Of a stretch of 64,000 nucleotides of DNA, positions 34,428 through 43,023 are shown one piece after another. The translations under genes were made by a program, and so were the position numbers. Source of the stretch: Ruegeria sp. A3M17 (GTDB lineage Bacteria; Pseudomonadota; Alphaproteobacteria; Rhodobacterales; Rhodobacteraceae); contig NZ_QOCF01000014.1 of assembly GCF_003318255.1 (NCBI RefSeq), forward strand, positions 62,001-126,000. Reading direction: 5' to 3'. Every line of letters begins with the position of its first letter. Position 1 is the first letter of the stretch. Under the pieces are notes generated by a model. That model was not told the DNA's origin and ran no database searches. It was given only the letters and a program-made list of their open reading frames with translations.

Positions 34428-34790
34428 CTGGTTGGCACCATGTTTTGTCTACTCTTGTCTTAACTTGTCGCTACTTATCGAACTGCCGACACGAAAACCA
34501 GAACACTCACAAAAACAGAGACCTGGAGTTTACTTAGCGGTCAGCGATAGGCTCGCATCTGCCCTTCTCTGCGACAAGCCCGAATTGGTAGTATGAGCCC
34601 ACTGCCGCCGTTGCCCAGGGTAGCCCACATTGCTGCCGCAGCACGTCAGTCACAGCCCAAAGCAGACATGACTGTTCTACACCTCGGGCGGAAACCAGTC
34701 GTTCGCTGCACTTTGTAGCTAGGTCAGCTTGGGGCCTTAACTGGCGTCATGCGAATAATATTAAAAGCTCCTACTTTTATAACATCAGAT
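34428..34790. other. Non-coding gap with a decayed dispersed repeat
   Basis: No gene is supported. Around 34570-34620 lies a sequence with AGTATGAGCCC and GCCGCCGTTGCC that is clearly similar to 60800-60850. It is a member of a decayed dispersed repeat family in this window. Confidence 0.4.
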
Positions 34791-35696
34791 TCAGCGATGA
34801 TCTGACAATGTTCTATTCAGTTCGGCACGTAGGACTTTGATGAAGTCTCTTTCCAGTCGCGATTGCAAACGGTTGTCGCGATAAAGGATGGAAATTGGCA
34901 GTGGCTGTTCTTGCCAGTCTTGAAGCAACTGAACCAGACCGCCTTTTTCCAATTCCTCAGTGGTGGCTATTGTTGTGGAAATGGCCACACCGCGGCCGGC
35001 GATGGCTTCATTGGTGACATCACGGGCATCATCAATTGCAAATTGAGGTTCAAACGATTGGATCCAATTCTTACCGTCCTCATGACGCAAAGTGAGTGGC
35101 ACATGTGGACCGGGAGAGATCACAATATGGTCGTGGAGTTGGTCGGGATGTGCAATCTCGGAGTGAGTTTCCAGGTATTCTGGTGAGGCGACAAGGATAC
35201 GGCGTGTCTGCCCCACTCGAGCAGCGATCAGGTCACTGTCGGGCAGCCCGCCTATCACCAAGGCCAAATGTGTATCGGTGTCCAGGCGTTGGATGGGTTG
35301 ATTGTTGAGCGCCAAATCAAATTGCGTATTTGGGTGCGCCTCCAAAAAGGCGCTGATGGTTTGACGTACACCCATTTGCAACAAGCTGGCGGGAACGTGC
35401 ATGGTCAGGTGTCCTGCGTAGTCTGAATGCCAATCGTCCAGTTCACTCAAGGCTTGCACAACACTTTGCATTGCTGGCCGAAGGCGCGTATTCAACTCGT
35501 CACCACGTGGGGTCAGGGAAAGTCGGTTGGCGCCGCGATCAAATAGCTTCTCTCCGACGGCCGCTTCCAGATTGGCCATTCGGCGGCTGAGGCTGGGTTT
35601 GGGTATGCCATCAACTCGCGCTGCTGTTGCAATTGATCCGTGATCCACCACGATCAGGAACAGGCGCAGATCTTCCAGTTCAGGTTTGGCCATCAA
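34791..35696 (-). CDS. LysR-family regulator of the decarboxylase gene
   Basis: A 301-residue LysR protein. The HTH block LFLIVVDHGSIATAARVDGIPKPSLSRRMANLEAAVG is followed by a substrate-binding domain. It is divergent from the TPP decarboxylase across 133 bp, where an imperfect dyad GGGTC-N7-GATCCC (35712-35729) lies next to its start. It probably controls the decarboxylase in response to a ligand not known here. Confidence 0.92.
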   Translation of the reverse strand: MMAKPELEDLRLFLIVVDHGSIATAARVDGIPKPSLSRRMANLEAAVGEKLFDRGANRLSLTPRGDELNTRLRPAMQSVVQALSELDDWHSDYAGHLTMHVPASLLQMGVRQTISAFLEAHPNTQFDLALNNQPIQRLDTDTHLALVIGGLPDSDLIAARVGQTRRILVASPEYLETHSEIAHPDQLHDHIVISPGPHVPLTLRHEDGKNWIQSFEPQFAIDDARDVTNEAIAGRGVAISTTIATTEELEKGGLVQLLQDWQEQPLPISILYRDNRLQSRLERDFIKVLRAELNRTLSDHR

Positions 35697-35829
35697 TCGG
35701 AACTCCTTTGAGGGTCCATATTTGATCCCTATGAGGTCAATTCTACGGCTATATTAGCTCCAAAATGAACCCTATTTTAAATCAAGACGCAAGCAAAGAG
35801 CCAGCGCATCAACCCTCGGAGACAAGACA

Positions 35830-37527
35830 ATGACTACTCAAGTAACCACAACCGTTTCGACTTACCTCTTCAACCGCATGGCCGAACTGGGTGCCAACCA
35901 CGTATTTGGTATCCCAGGCGATTATGTCCTGCCGCTGTTCGACGAACTGATCGACGGTGATCACAACTCCAAGCACGTTTTGGTGTGCAACGAACTGAAT
36001 GGGGCCTATGCAGCCGACGGCTATGCCAAGCTTTCCGGCTTTGGCGCAATGGCCGTCACATTCGGGGTTGGATCGCTCAGCACTGCAAACGCAGTCGGCG
36101 GAGCTTATGCTGATGACACCCCCATGATCGTCATTGCCGGCGCACCCAGTGTCGAAGTGATCACAACCCCATCGCGCCGGAAGTTGCACCACGTAATGGG
36201 CCAGGACTTCGATGCTTACCTCAAGGCCTTTGCACCTATCACCGTTGCTGCACACCGTTTGATGTCTGCAGCAACCGCCGCACAGGAAATCGATGATATC
36301 TTGCGTCTGTCCTATCAATCGAAAAAGCCAATCTATCTGGAGATACCTTACGACATCCAGACCGCGCAAATCCCGGTTGCCAACCAAGCGCTGGATCTGA
36401 TGATGCACCTATCGTCGGATGACGGGTTGAAAGCAGCCGTAACCGCTGCCGTGGCTGTACTGAAAGAGAGCCATACCCGCACAGTTGTAACAGGCCATTT
36501 GCTACAACGTGAAAAGCTGATTGAACCCGCAAAAGTTCTTGTCGAAGGATTGAATGCCGGAGTGGCGACGACCTTTGTCGGCAAGATCTCGGACTTTGAA
36601 GGCCATCCCAATGCCGTCGGCCTCTACATGGGGGCAATGTCGAATGATGCCACGCGCAATGCGGTTGAAAACGCCGATGTATCCATTGCACTGGGGATGT
36701 CGTTCAATGAGTTCGACACCGGTGTCTTTACCGGCAAGATGGGTACTGATCAGCATAACATCTGGGTCGAGTTCGATCAGGTGACAGTTGATGGCACGGT
36801 GTTCGACAAGGTCTATCTGCGGGACTTTTTACCGGCCTTAATCAGCGCGATCCAATCCGTTGAGGTCGGTGAGTTGATGGTGAGCCAGGATGACCGCCGT
36901 TTCTGCTTCCAACGCTCAGATGCCTTCGAACCAACTGTGGCGCCTCTGAGCATTGACCGGCTGTTCGTGCAGTTCGCAAACTACGCGAAAGAGGGCGATG
37001 TCTTTTACGGCGACACCGGTGGCTACATCAACGGGTCGCAGGCAGAATTCCCCGTCGGCATGGACATCTACGGTGTCGGCAACTGGGGATCACTGGGCGC
37101 AGGCTTCGGAATGTTCACTGGCGGTGTATTTGCCAAGGAAGCCGAGGGTCGGCGGACATATGCGATCACAGGTGACGGCGCGTTCCACATGACTGCCCAG
37201 GAAGTTTCCACGCTGATCAAATACGACATCGATACGGTTATCTTTGTCCTCGACAACAGCGGCTATGGTGCCGAACGCCAGATCTATCCGGGCAAGGAAC
37301 GCAGCTACAACAACACACCTGTCTGGAATTACGAGGATCTCGGGTCCGCGTTTGGCGGCGTCAAGGGTGTGAACACAAAAGGCTACGTTGCACGCACCGA
37401 AAAAGAGATGGCCGACGTACTGGAGCAACTGAGCGAGCCCAAAGGTGTCAACATCGTACGCATCATGCTCGACCCCTGGGACAGCGCTTCATTCAACGTC
37501 AAATTCAGTGAAGCCCTGCGTCACTAA
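35830..37527 (+). CDS. TPP-dependent 2-oxoacid decarboxylase (pyruvate/indolepyruvate decarboxylase type)
   Basis: A 565-residue enzyme of the usual length. The activating glutamate is E55 in CNELNGAYAADGYA, the PDC-type histidine pair is H120-H121 in KLHHVMG, and the TPP/Mg motif is GDGAFHMTAQEV ... VIFVLDN. The HH motif favours a non-oxidative decarboxylase over acetolactate synthase. Substrate could be pyruvate, indole-3-pyruvate or phenylpyruvate; sequence alone does not decide. It is island cargo paired with a divergent LysR. Confidence 0.88.
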   Translation: MTTQVTTTVSTYLFNRMAELGANHVFGIPGDYVLPLFDELIDGDHNSKHVLVCNELNGAYAADGYAKLSGFGAMAVTFGVGSLSTANAVGGAYADDTPMIVIAGAPSVEVITTPSRRKLHHVMGQDFDAYLKAFAPITVAAHRLMSAATAAQEIDDILRLSYQSKKPIYLEIPYDIQTAQIPVANQALDLMMHLSSDDGLKAAVTAAVAVLKESHTRTVVTGHLLQREKLIEPAKVLVEGLNAGVATTFVGKISDFEGHPNAVGLYMGAMSNDATRNAVENADVSIALGMSFNEFDTGVFTGKMGTDQHNIWVEFDQVTVDGTVFDKVYLRDFLPALISAIQSVEVGELMVSQDDRRFCFQRSDAFEPTVAPLSIDRLFVQFANYAKEGDVFYGDTGGYINGSQAEFPVGMDIYGVGNWGSLGAGFGMFTGGVFAKEAEGRRTYAITGDGAFHMTAQEVSTLIKYDIDTVIFVLDNSGYGAERQIYPGKERSYNNTPVWNYEDLGSAFGGVKGVNTKGYVARTEKEMADVLEQLSEPKGVNIVRIMLDPWDSASFNVKFSEALRH

Positions 37528-37551
37528 TCGCCACTGATATTGAAATCTGAA

Positions 37552-37582
37552 AACCAGGGGTTGGACGGCCCTTGGTTCTTTC
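37552..37582 (+). terminator. Terminator after the decarboxylase
   Basis: AACCAGGGG and CCCTTGGTT form an imperfect stem (one bulged base) followed by CTTTC, about 25 bp after the stop. Moderate support. Confidence 0.45.
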
Positions 37583-38219
37583 AGTCCTTGGGCAAGCCCA
37601 TTCAGGTGCGGTGCGAAAGCTACTAATGGTTGCTCTGTGTCAAAGTGGCCAGCGGTTCATTCGCAAAAAGATGACGCACGACCGAGTTTGCCTTGGACTC
37701 AAAGCCGCCGTTAGCTGGGTTGCCTACGAATGTCCGGAATGGGCCGTCCGCGAGACTTTGCAAAGTTCGCTAACTGCGCATTGCAGTCGTTCGTGGTACT
37801 CGGTGCTGCAGACGCGGCGAAGGTCGGCTTAGTGGCCAACTCACCGAAATGTCGCGTCATCTTGTTTGGAAAATCGCCCCAAATTGTCCGAAAGTTGCCG
37901 CCACGCTACACAAGCCACTCATTGACGATATCCGCAGTCGGCGCAGGCTGGCTGTGCAGGTAAATCCGATCAAACGTGCCGCTGATGAAGGACTGCAAGA
38001 AGAAAACGACAACCAATGCCGCTAACGCGGACACTGGCTGAGTCGCTTCACCGTCATCGGCCGCCCCGTTTTTCCACTCTTTTTCCACTCTTACATGTGC
38101 GAAAACCCAAAATTCCAAGCATCACAGGGTGCAGTAGTACCTCTACGAGTCACGATGAGTCGAATCCTCGAATCTTGGTAATGTCTTTGTTTTATTAGGG
38201 TAATCTTCTTGGGAAGGGA
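37583..38219. other. Right end of the island, no gene supported
   Basis: About 640 bp without a convincing gene. The stretch near 37740-37830 resembles the short decayed repeats common between Roseobacter genes. CCGCTAACGCGG lies at 38019-38030. The decamer TTTTCCACTC is repeated at 38070-38079 and 38081-38090, matching the left end. Confidence 0.45.
38070..38090. repeat. Paired TTTTCCACTC repeats at right end (candidate integrase arm sites)
   Basis: Two exact copies, 11 bp apart, about 130 bp inside the right attachment repeat. They mirror the left-end pair at 22196-22217 in sequence and orientation. Confidence 0.5.
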
Positions 38220-38264
38220 TGGTAGCGGAGGAGGGACTTGAACCCCCGACACGCGGATTATGAT
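38220..38264. repeat. Right attachment repeat (3' part of intact tRNA-Met)
   Basis: Identical over 45 bp to the left copy at 22088-22132. It forms the 3' end of the intact tRNA-Met, so integration preserved the tRNA. Confidence 0.92.
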
Positions 38265-38296
38265 TCCGCTGCTCTAACCAACTGAGCTACTCCGCC
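38220..38296 (-). tRNA. tRNA-Met (anticodon CAT), island insertion site
   Basis: A 77-nt cloverleaf on the minus strand. The acceptor strand GGCGGAG pairs with CTCCGCT (one G-T at the end), the anticodon stem GCGGA/TCCGC surrounds CAT, the T-arm is GGGGG TTCAAGT CCCTC, and CCA is encoded. The ordinary acceptor end suggests elongator rather than initiator tRNA. A tRNA-Ile with a modified C34 shares this anticodon and cannot be fully excluded. Confidence 0.93.
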
Positions 38297-38377
38297 ATGA
38301 GTGAGAGGCGATTTAAGCGAGGGGCCGGAAAGGGTCAAGGGGGAAACACCGCCTTACGGAGATTATTTTTGCCCCGA

Positions 38378-39352
38378 TCAATCTGCTTTGGTTGCCTGTT
38401 GTGCGGCGCCCCCTGCAGTATCAGCAATTCTACGAATGAAGGCCGCGCAGGCGTCGGGTGCGGTGATCGGGATCATATGGCCCGCCCCCTCGATCTGTTC
38501 GTCGCTCAGTCCGAACCGGGTCATGGGGGCACCGTTGGCGGTAGGCGAAAGAATGGTGTCTTGTGCCCCGTACAGAATGCCTCCGGGTACGGACAGGTCG
38601 GTATGGCGGTCTACCTGAGTTTCGATACTTTCATCCACCCCGACAATATCCTGCGACGCGGTTATGAAGGCCGAAGGGCGCAATCCCAGCGCGCCGCCAG
38701 CGCGGTCCAGAAAGTCGTCGGGCGCGGGTTCAGGACCGAAAACCACCCCCAATGTATGCGGGGCGGTCTTGGCTGATATCGGAACGGCGATCGTGTTGCC
38801 GATAAAATTGCGCAACCACTCGGTGCGTATTTCCAGTGGCTTGAAGACTTGGGGCGTTGCCGGCAGCTTTTGTGTCAACGGGGCGAGCAAAGCGAGCGCC
38901 TTGGTTTTCTCTGGGTGTTCCAGCGCCATGGCCAGCGATACGGCCCCGCCCAATGAGTGCCCGACCAGAACGGCGTTGGAAATGCCTTTGGTGTCCAGAA
39001 ACTCTTGAATCATGCGGGCCTGTTCGGGCAGGTGCCCAAGATCGGCGCTATCGCGGGTTGAGTATCCGCAGCCAGGGCGGTCGACTGCGATGACGTGATA
39101 GTTATCCGTCAACAGGTCCATCAGAGAATAGGTGAAATGCTGCAGCTGCCCCGCAAGCCCGTGGATCATGACGACTGTCTGCTTGGCGGGGTCGCCCTTT
39201 TCCACGTAATGAATGCTGCCGCCTCGCACCGGGACAATCTGCCCAAGTTGCGGGACTCGTTCCAACCCTTGTTGGGTCAGTTGCCGGGTCCAAAGGTTCA
39301 TACCGACAAAGAAGCCGCCGACCAGAAGGACGATAACTATGATAGTGGTCAT
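38378..39352 (-). CDS. Alpha/beta hydrolase with N-terminal membrane anchor
   Basis: A 324-residue protein. An N-terminal hydrophobic segment (TTIIVIVLLVGGFFVGMNL) should anchor it to the membrane, followed by an alpha/beta-hydrolase fold with oxyanion MIHGLAGQ and nucleophile elbow VGHSLGG. The catalytic His is probably in GAGHMIP. The start 39352 follows GGAGAGA. The ATG 5 bp earlier is out of frame. Substrate unknown; such proteins are often esterases. Confidence 0.83.
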   Translation of the reverse strand: MTTIIVIVLLVGGFFVGMNLWTRQLTQQGLERVPQLGQIVPVRGGSIHYVEKGDPAKQTVVMIHGLAGQLQHFTYSLMDLLTDNYHVIAVDRPGCGYSTRDSADLGHLPEQARMIQEFLDTKGISNAVLVGHSLGGAVSLAMALEHPEKTKALALLAPLTQKLPATPQVFKPLEIRTEWLRNFIGNTIAVPISAKTAPHTLGVVFGPEPAPDDFLDRAGGALGLRPSAFITASQDIVGVDESIETQVDRHTDLSVPGGILYGAQDTILSPTANGAPMTRFGLSDEQIEGAGHMIPITAPDACAAFIRRIADTAGGAAQQATKAD

Positions 39353-39353
39353 C

Positions 39354-40073
39354 TCATCTCTCTCCGCCTGAGGAAAGGGTAGGGCGGTACTGTTCCAGCC
39401 CGGATTGCGCCATACGCTTTTCATACTCGGAAACGGTCCCGGGCCAAAGCGTCGTGTTCCGGCCTTGCGCATCCTGATACCCTGAGGCGCACCCGCCTAT
39501 CTGCTGTTGGCGCATTTCCCGTTCGAAGGCTTCTTGGTTTTCCGGGCGGGGCGTTATGACTTGCAATCCTTCGCGACCCATCTGGTCCAGCACCCGGCCG
39601 ATGTGGCGAACCTGTGCTTTGATCATCGGAACGACTGAGTTGTGGCCGAGGCCAGAGTGTGGCCCGAGCAGGATGAAGAAATTCGGGAATCCGGCGATGG
39701 TGTTGCCCAGATGCGCTTTCATCCCGTCCGCCCCGGGCCAGGCGCAATGTCAGGCCATCGGCCCCTGTTATTTCATGGCGGTCAACGACATCTGTGACAT
39801 GAAACCCGGTGCCCCATATCAGAACGTCGGCCTTTGTTCGGCCTCCATCAGATGAAATGATCTGATCGCCCTCAATTGATGCGATACCTTCAGATGCGTT
39901 GCCATGGAGTAGAGGTGCGAGGGGATATCGCAAGCAACACCAGGGTAGGTGTTTTCAGGCCATGTCCCGCCGATCTCATCTGCCTTTTCAAGGATCGCAT
40001 TGTCTTTGATGCCGCGTTTGCGGGCCTCAATCGCCATGATCAAGCCGTAAACCCCGGCACCGACGATCAGCAT
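39354..40073 (-). pseudogene. Broken flavin-containing (Baeyer-Villiger type) monooxygenase
   Basis: Three pieces of one family lie in different frames. The N-terminal piece (from 40073) has MLIVGAGVYG and EIGGTWPENTYPGVACDIPSHLYS. A middle piece has ADVLIWGTGFHVTD. The C-terminal piece (39722-39354) has KAHLGNTIAGFPNFFILLGPHSGLGHNS. About 270 central residues are missing near 39890, and a second frameshift lies near 39745. The normal length is about 500 residues, so this cannot make an active enzyme. Confidence 0.88.
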
Positions 40074-40193
40074 ATCCGTGAGATTTTCTATGCGCTGTCC
40101 CTCCCAAAACGACCGTTATGGTTGGGTCAGGCTATAGGCGCTGATATATATGTGAATAGCCTCCCGTTGGGTCAGGGGCTGTTCACGGTTCCC

Positions 40194-42614
40194 TTACCCG
40201 CGCAGGATTTTGCCCTTTGGATCAAAGGGCGGTTCGGACAAAATAGTTGCCTTGTGCGGTTGTCCCAGCACCATCACCTCGACCTCTTCCCCCGGTTTGG
40301 CACCAGTCACAAAACCGAGCGCCAATGACATGCCGACCGAATAGCCATAGGCCCCAGAGGTCACGCGACCGATGCCCCGTCCGTCTTTAGAGATCGGCTC
40401 GCCTCCGGTCGCGTCGGCGTTCGATGCGGTCGTGTCAGCCTCATCCAGATGTAGAAGGACCAACTGTTCGCGGGCGGGCTTGGCCAAAACGACCTCGGCG
40501 GCATTCTTGTTCAGGAAGTCTTTGCCGAACTTGCACAAACGGCCCAGCCCAACCTCATGCGGCCAGTATTCGGGGCTGTATTCGCGGCTCCACGAGCCAT
40601 ATCCTTTTTCGACCCGCAACGACATCAGTGCTCGGCTTCCCACTGGGCCTGCGCCAAACTCCTGACCGACCAGAAGCAGGGCGTCATACAGGCGGGCCTG
40701 ATCTTCGGTGGCACAGTGAACCTCCCACCCCAGATCACCCGTGAACGAGACCCGTAGGGCCAGTACTTCGAATCCGGCCAGTTCGATTTTGGCGGATCGC
40801 ATGAAGGGGAAATCCTCGGTGGCCAGCGAGGTATTGGTCAGGCGCTGCAATAACTCGCGCGATTTTGGGCCAGCGACGTTGAACCCGCACACGGCCTCGG
40901 TTCGGCTTTCGAATGTGGTGCCATCGGGCAGGGGGACTCGTTTGAAGAACCGTTTGTGATACCGCTCGGCCATTCCGGATCCGATGATCCAAAACTCGTC
41001 ATCGGCCACACGGGTTACAGTGAAGTCCCCGGCGATGCCCCCGCGTTTCGAGATCAGAGACGTCAGACAGGACCTGCCAACCGATTTGGGCATGGTGTTG
41101 GTGAAAACAGCATTCAGCCAGTCCTCGGCCCCCGGTCCCTTGCAGACATATTTGGCAAAGTTCGAGATATCGATGATCCCCGCGCGCTCACGCAGCATCT
41201 GACATTCCTCACCCACGGGTCCCCACCAGTTCTGACGGGTAAAGCCATTGGTGTCTTTGGTTCCCGGCGTATCCGCGAACCATAAGGGGTGCTCCCACCC
41301 TGCGTTCAGGCCGAACACCGCGCCCATTTGAGTTTGGGTGTCATAGATGGGGCGCGTGCGCGCTGGTCGGCCAGCGCTGCGTTCCTCGTTCGGGAAGTGG
41401 ATCGCGAACCGGTGGGCATACTGGTCCTGAACGCGGGCCATGGTGAACTCTTTCGTCGCCCAGCCATCGAACCGGGCCATATCCCAGGCGAACATGTCGT
41501 ACTGCGTTTCGCCCTCGATGATCCATTGCGCCGCCATCAGGCCCATGCCACCGGATTGCGAAAAGCCGGGGATGATGCCGTTGCAACAGAAATACCCGTC
41601 GATCTCGGGCACCGGGCCCATAAGCACGTTGCTGTCGGGCGACCAGATCATTGGCCCGTTGATAACCCGTTTGATCCCGGCTTCTCCCACGGCGGGCAGA
41701 CGGTCGACGGCGTTCATCATGTTCTCTTCGATCCGTTCCAGATCGTCGGGGAACAGGTCATGCGCAAAGTCCAGAGGTGTTCCGTCCTCGGCCCAGAATT
41801 TCATGTCTTTCTCATAGGCACCGACCAGTAGTCCCTGACCTTCCTGCCGCAGATAATACTCTCCATCACGGTCACTGACCGATGGCAGGCGGGTGCCATG
41901 CGCGGCTACGTCCGCCATGGTCTCGGTCACAAAATACTGGTGCTCGGTCGGTTGCAGCGGCAGGTCGATCCCGGCCAGCTTGGCCACTTCGCGCCCCCAC
42001 AAACCGGCGGCGTTCACGACCCAAGGGGTGCAGATGTCGCCTTTGGGTGTTCGTACGATCCAGGTGCCATCTTGCTGCTGGTCAGTCGCCGTGACGGGGG
42101 TAAAGCGATGGATCTCGGCTCCGCGTTGCCGGGCGCCCACCGCATAGGCGTTTGTGACGCCCGAAGGATCCACATTGCCGCCGTCTGGTTCGTACATCAC
42201 GCAGCGGATGCCATCGTAGTTGACCAGCGGGTTCAGACGCTGGGCCTCTTCGATGCTGATCTCGTAAAAGTTCATGCCGTAAAGCTTGGCCTTAGCGGCT
42301 TGCAGCTTCAGTTGATGTTCGCGTTCTTCGGTTTGAGCGAGATACAGTGAGCCGGGCTGGAACACGCCACAGCTTTGGCCAGTTTCGGCCTCAAGCTCTT
42401 TGTACAGGTTCATCGTATAGTGCTGGATGCGGCTTATATTGGTGCTGTCATGCAGCCCGTGGATGTTTGCCGCCGCATGCCAGGTCGAGCCTGACGTCAG
42501 CTCATCCCGTTCCAGCAGGATCACGTCCGACCATCCCAATTTGGTCAAATGGTAAAGGATCGAGCACCCGATCACCCCGCCGCCAATCACCACCGCCTGT
42601 GCATTCGTTTTCAT
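40194..42614 (-). CDS. FAD-dependent N-demethylase of the dimethylglycine dehydrogenase/sarcosine dehydrogenase family (FAD + GcvT)
   Basis: An 806-residue enzyme of the usual two-domain length. The N-terminal DAO-type FAD domain (VVIGGGVIGCSILYHL; the family His-linked flavin region TSGSTWHAAAN) occupies about residues 1-380. The C-terminal half is a tetrahydrofolate-binding GcvT-like domain. It removes a methyl group from a dimethylated or N-methyl amino acid and passes it to folate. With a Rieske oxygenase, BCCT transporter and HpbD-like epimerase nearby, a dimethylglycine or N-methyl(hydroxy)proline substrate fits. Confidence 0.88.
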   Translation of the reverse strand: MKTNAQAVVIGGGVIGCSILYHLTKLGWSDVILLERDELTSGSTWHAAANIHGLHDSTNISRIQHYTMNLYKELEAETGQSCGVFQPGSLYLAQTEEREHQLKLQAAKAKLYGMNFYEISIEEAQRLNPLVNYDGIRCVMYEPDGGNVDPSGVTNAYAVGARQRGAEIHRFTPVTATDQQQDGTWIVRTPKGDICTPWVVNAAGLWGREVAKLAGIDLPLQPTEHQYFVTETMADVAAHGTRLPSVSDRDGEYYLRQEGQGLLVGAYEKDMKFWAEDGTPLDFAHDLFPDDLERIEENMMNAVDRLPAVGEAGIKRVINGPMIWSPDSNVLMGPVPEIDGYFCCNGIIPGFSQSGGMGLMAAQWIIEGETQYDMFAWDMARFDGWATKEFTMARVQDQYAHRFAIHFPNEERSAGRPARTRPIYDTQTQMGAVFGLNAGWEHPLWFADTPGTKDTNGFTRQNWWGPVGEECQMLRERAGIIDISNFAKYVCKGPGAEDWLNAVFTNTMPKSVGRSCLTSLISKRGGIAGDFTVTRVADDEFWIIGSGMAERYHKRFFKRVPLPDGTTFESRTEAVCGFNVAGPKSRELLQRLTNTSLATEDFPFMRSAKIELAGFEVLALRVSFTGDLGWEVHCATEDQARLYDALLLVGQEFGAGPVGSRALMSLRVEKGYGSWSREYSPEYWPHEVGLGRLCKFGKDFLNKNAAEVVLAKPAREQLVLLHLDEADTTASNADATGGEPISKDGRGIGRVTSGAYGYSVGMSLALGFVTGAKPGEEVEVMVLGQPHKATILSEPPFDPKGKILRG

Positions 42615-42724
42615 GAGCCTGCCGTATCAAAGTTGGTTCCGCAGCCATGTGTCATCATCGGGAAGGCACCGGCAACGGATATAAATTTCATGTTGGGTTG
42701 AGCCGGTCTAATCTGAGGCTAAAC

Positions 42725-42964
42725 TCAGAAATCCAGCTTTTGCGCGCGGTCATATGCGACCAGCCGCTGGTTCAGCGCGTCAGCCTCGGGCGCGCCGGAT
42801 TCCAGTGCGAAAACAAAGGCATGCGTCAGGTAGAAACAGGCCGCGTCGATGTCATGCGCCGCTTCGCGCTCATCTGCAGCCAGGGTGTATAAGCGGATTA
42901 GATCGGCATGATCATTGCAATCATGTGCGTCCAGTAAAAGGCGATCCAGTTCGTGTTTGTCCAT
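42725..42964 (-). CDS. Small conserved-looking helical protein
   Basis: Seventy-nine residues from MDKHELDRLLLDAHDC (ATG 42964); a longer frame to 43018 adds a less likely tail. The sequence is an acidic helical tetratricopeptide-like stretch (DLIRLYTLAADEREAAHDIDAACFYLTHAFVFALE). It lies between the Rieske gene and the DMGDH-type gene, so it may be a partner of that pathway. No family assigned. Confidence 0.6.
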   Translation of the reverse strand: MDKHELDRLLLDAHDCNDHADLIRLYTLAADEREAAHDIDAACFYLTHAFVFALESGAPEADALNQRLVAYDRAQKLDF

Positions 42965-43023
42965 GGGCGTCCCCGTCTTCGGGCGACCGGTCAGCCAACC
43001 GGCGGCTGACCAATCCAAAAGGG

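Larger units (their letters stand above)
22088..38264. mobile_element. Integrated genomic island at tRNA-Met, about 16.2 kb
   Basis: A 45-bp direct repeat (22088-22132 and 38220-38264) matches the 3' part of tRNA-Met, and only the right copy completes an intact tRNA. A tyrosine integrase lies just inside the left repeat. Inside are about 17 genes: integrase, two unknown minus-strand genes, a plus-strand operon of small proteins ending in a helicase-like protein, an iteron-like array, a DUF5131/TcmP pair, a serine recombinase, a NYN protein, and LysR plus a TPP decarboxylase as cargo. There are no structural phage genes, terminase or conjugation genes. A phage satellite or small integrative element are both possible; the repeats establish the insertion. 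Confidence 0.9.

Noticed and set aside
22088..38264. A complete prophage
   Set aside because: No capsid, portal, terminase large subunit, tail or lysis gene was found.
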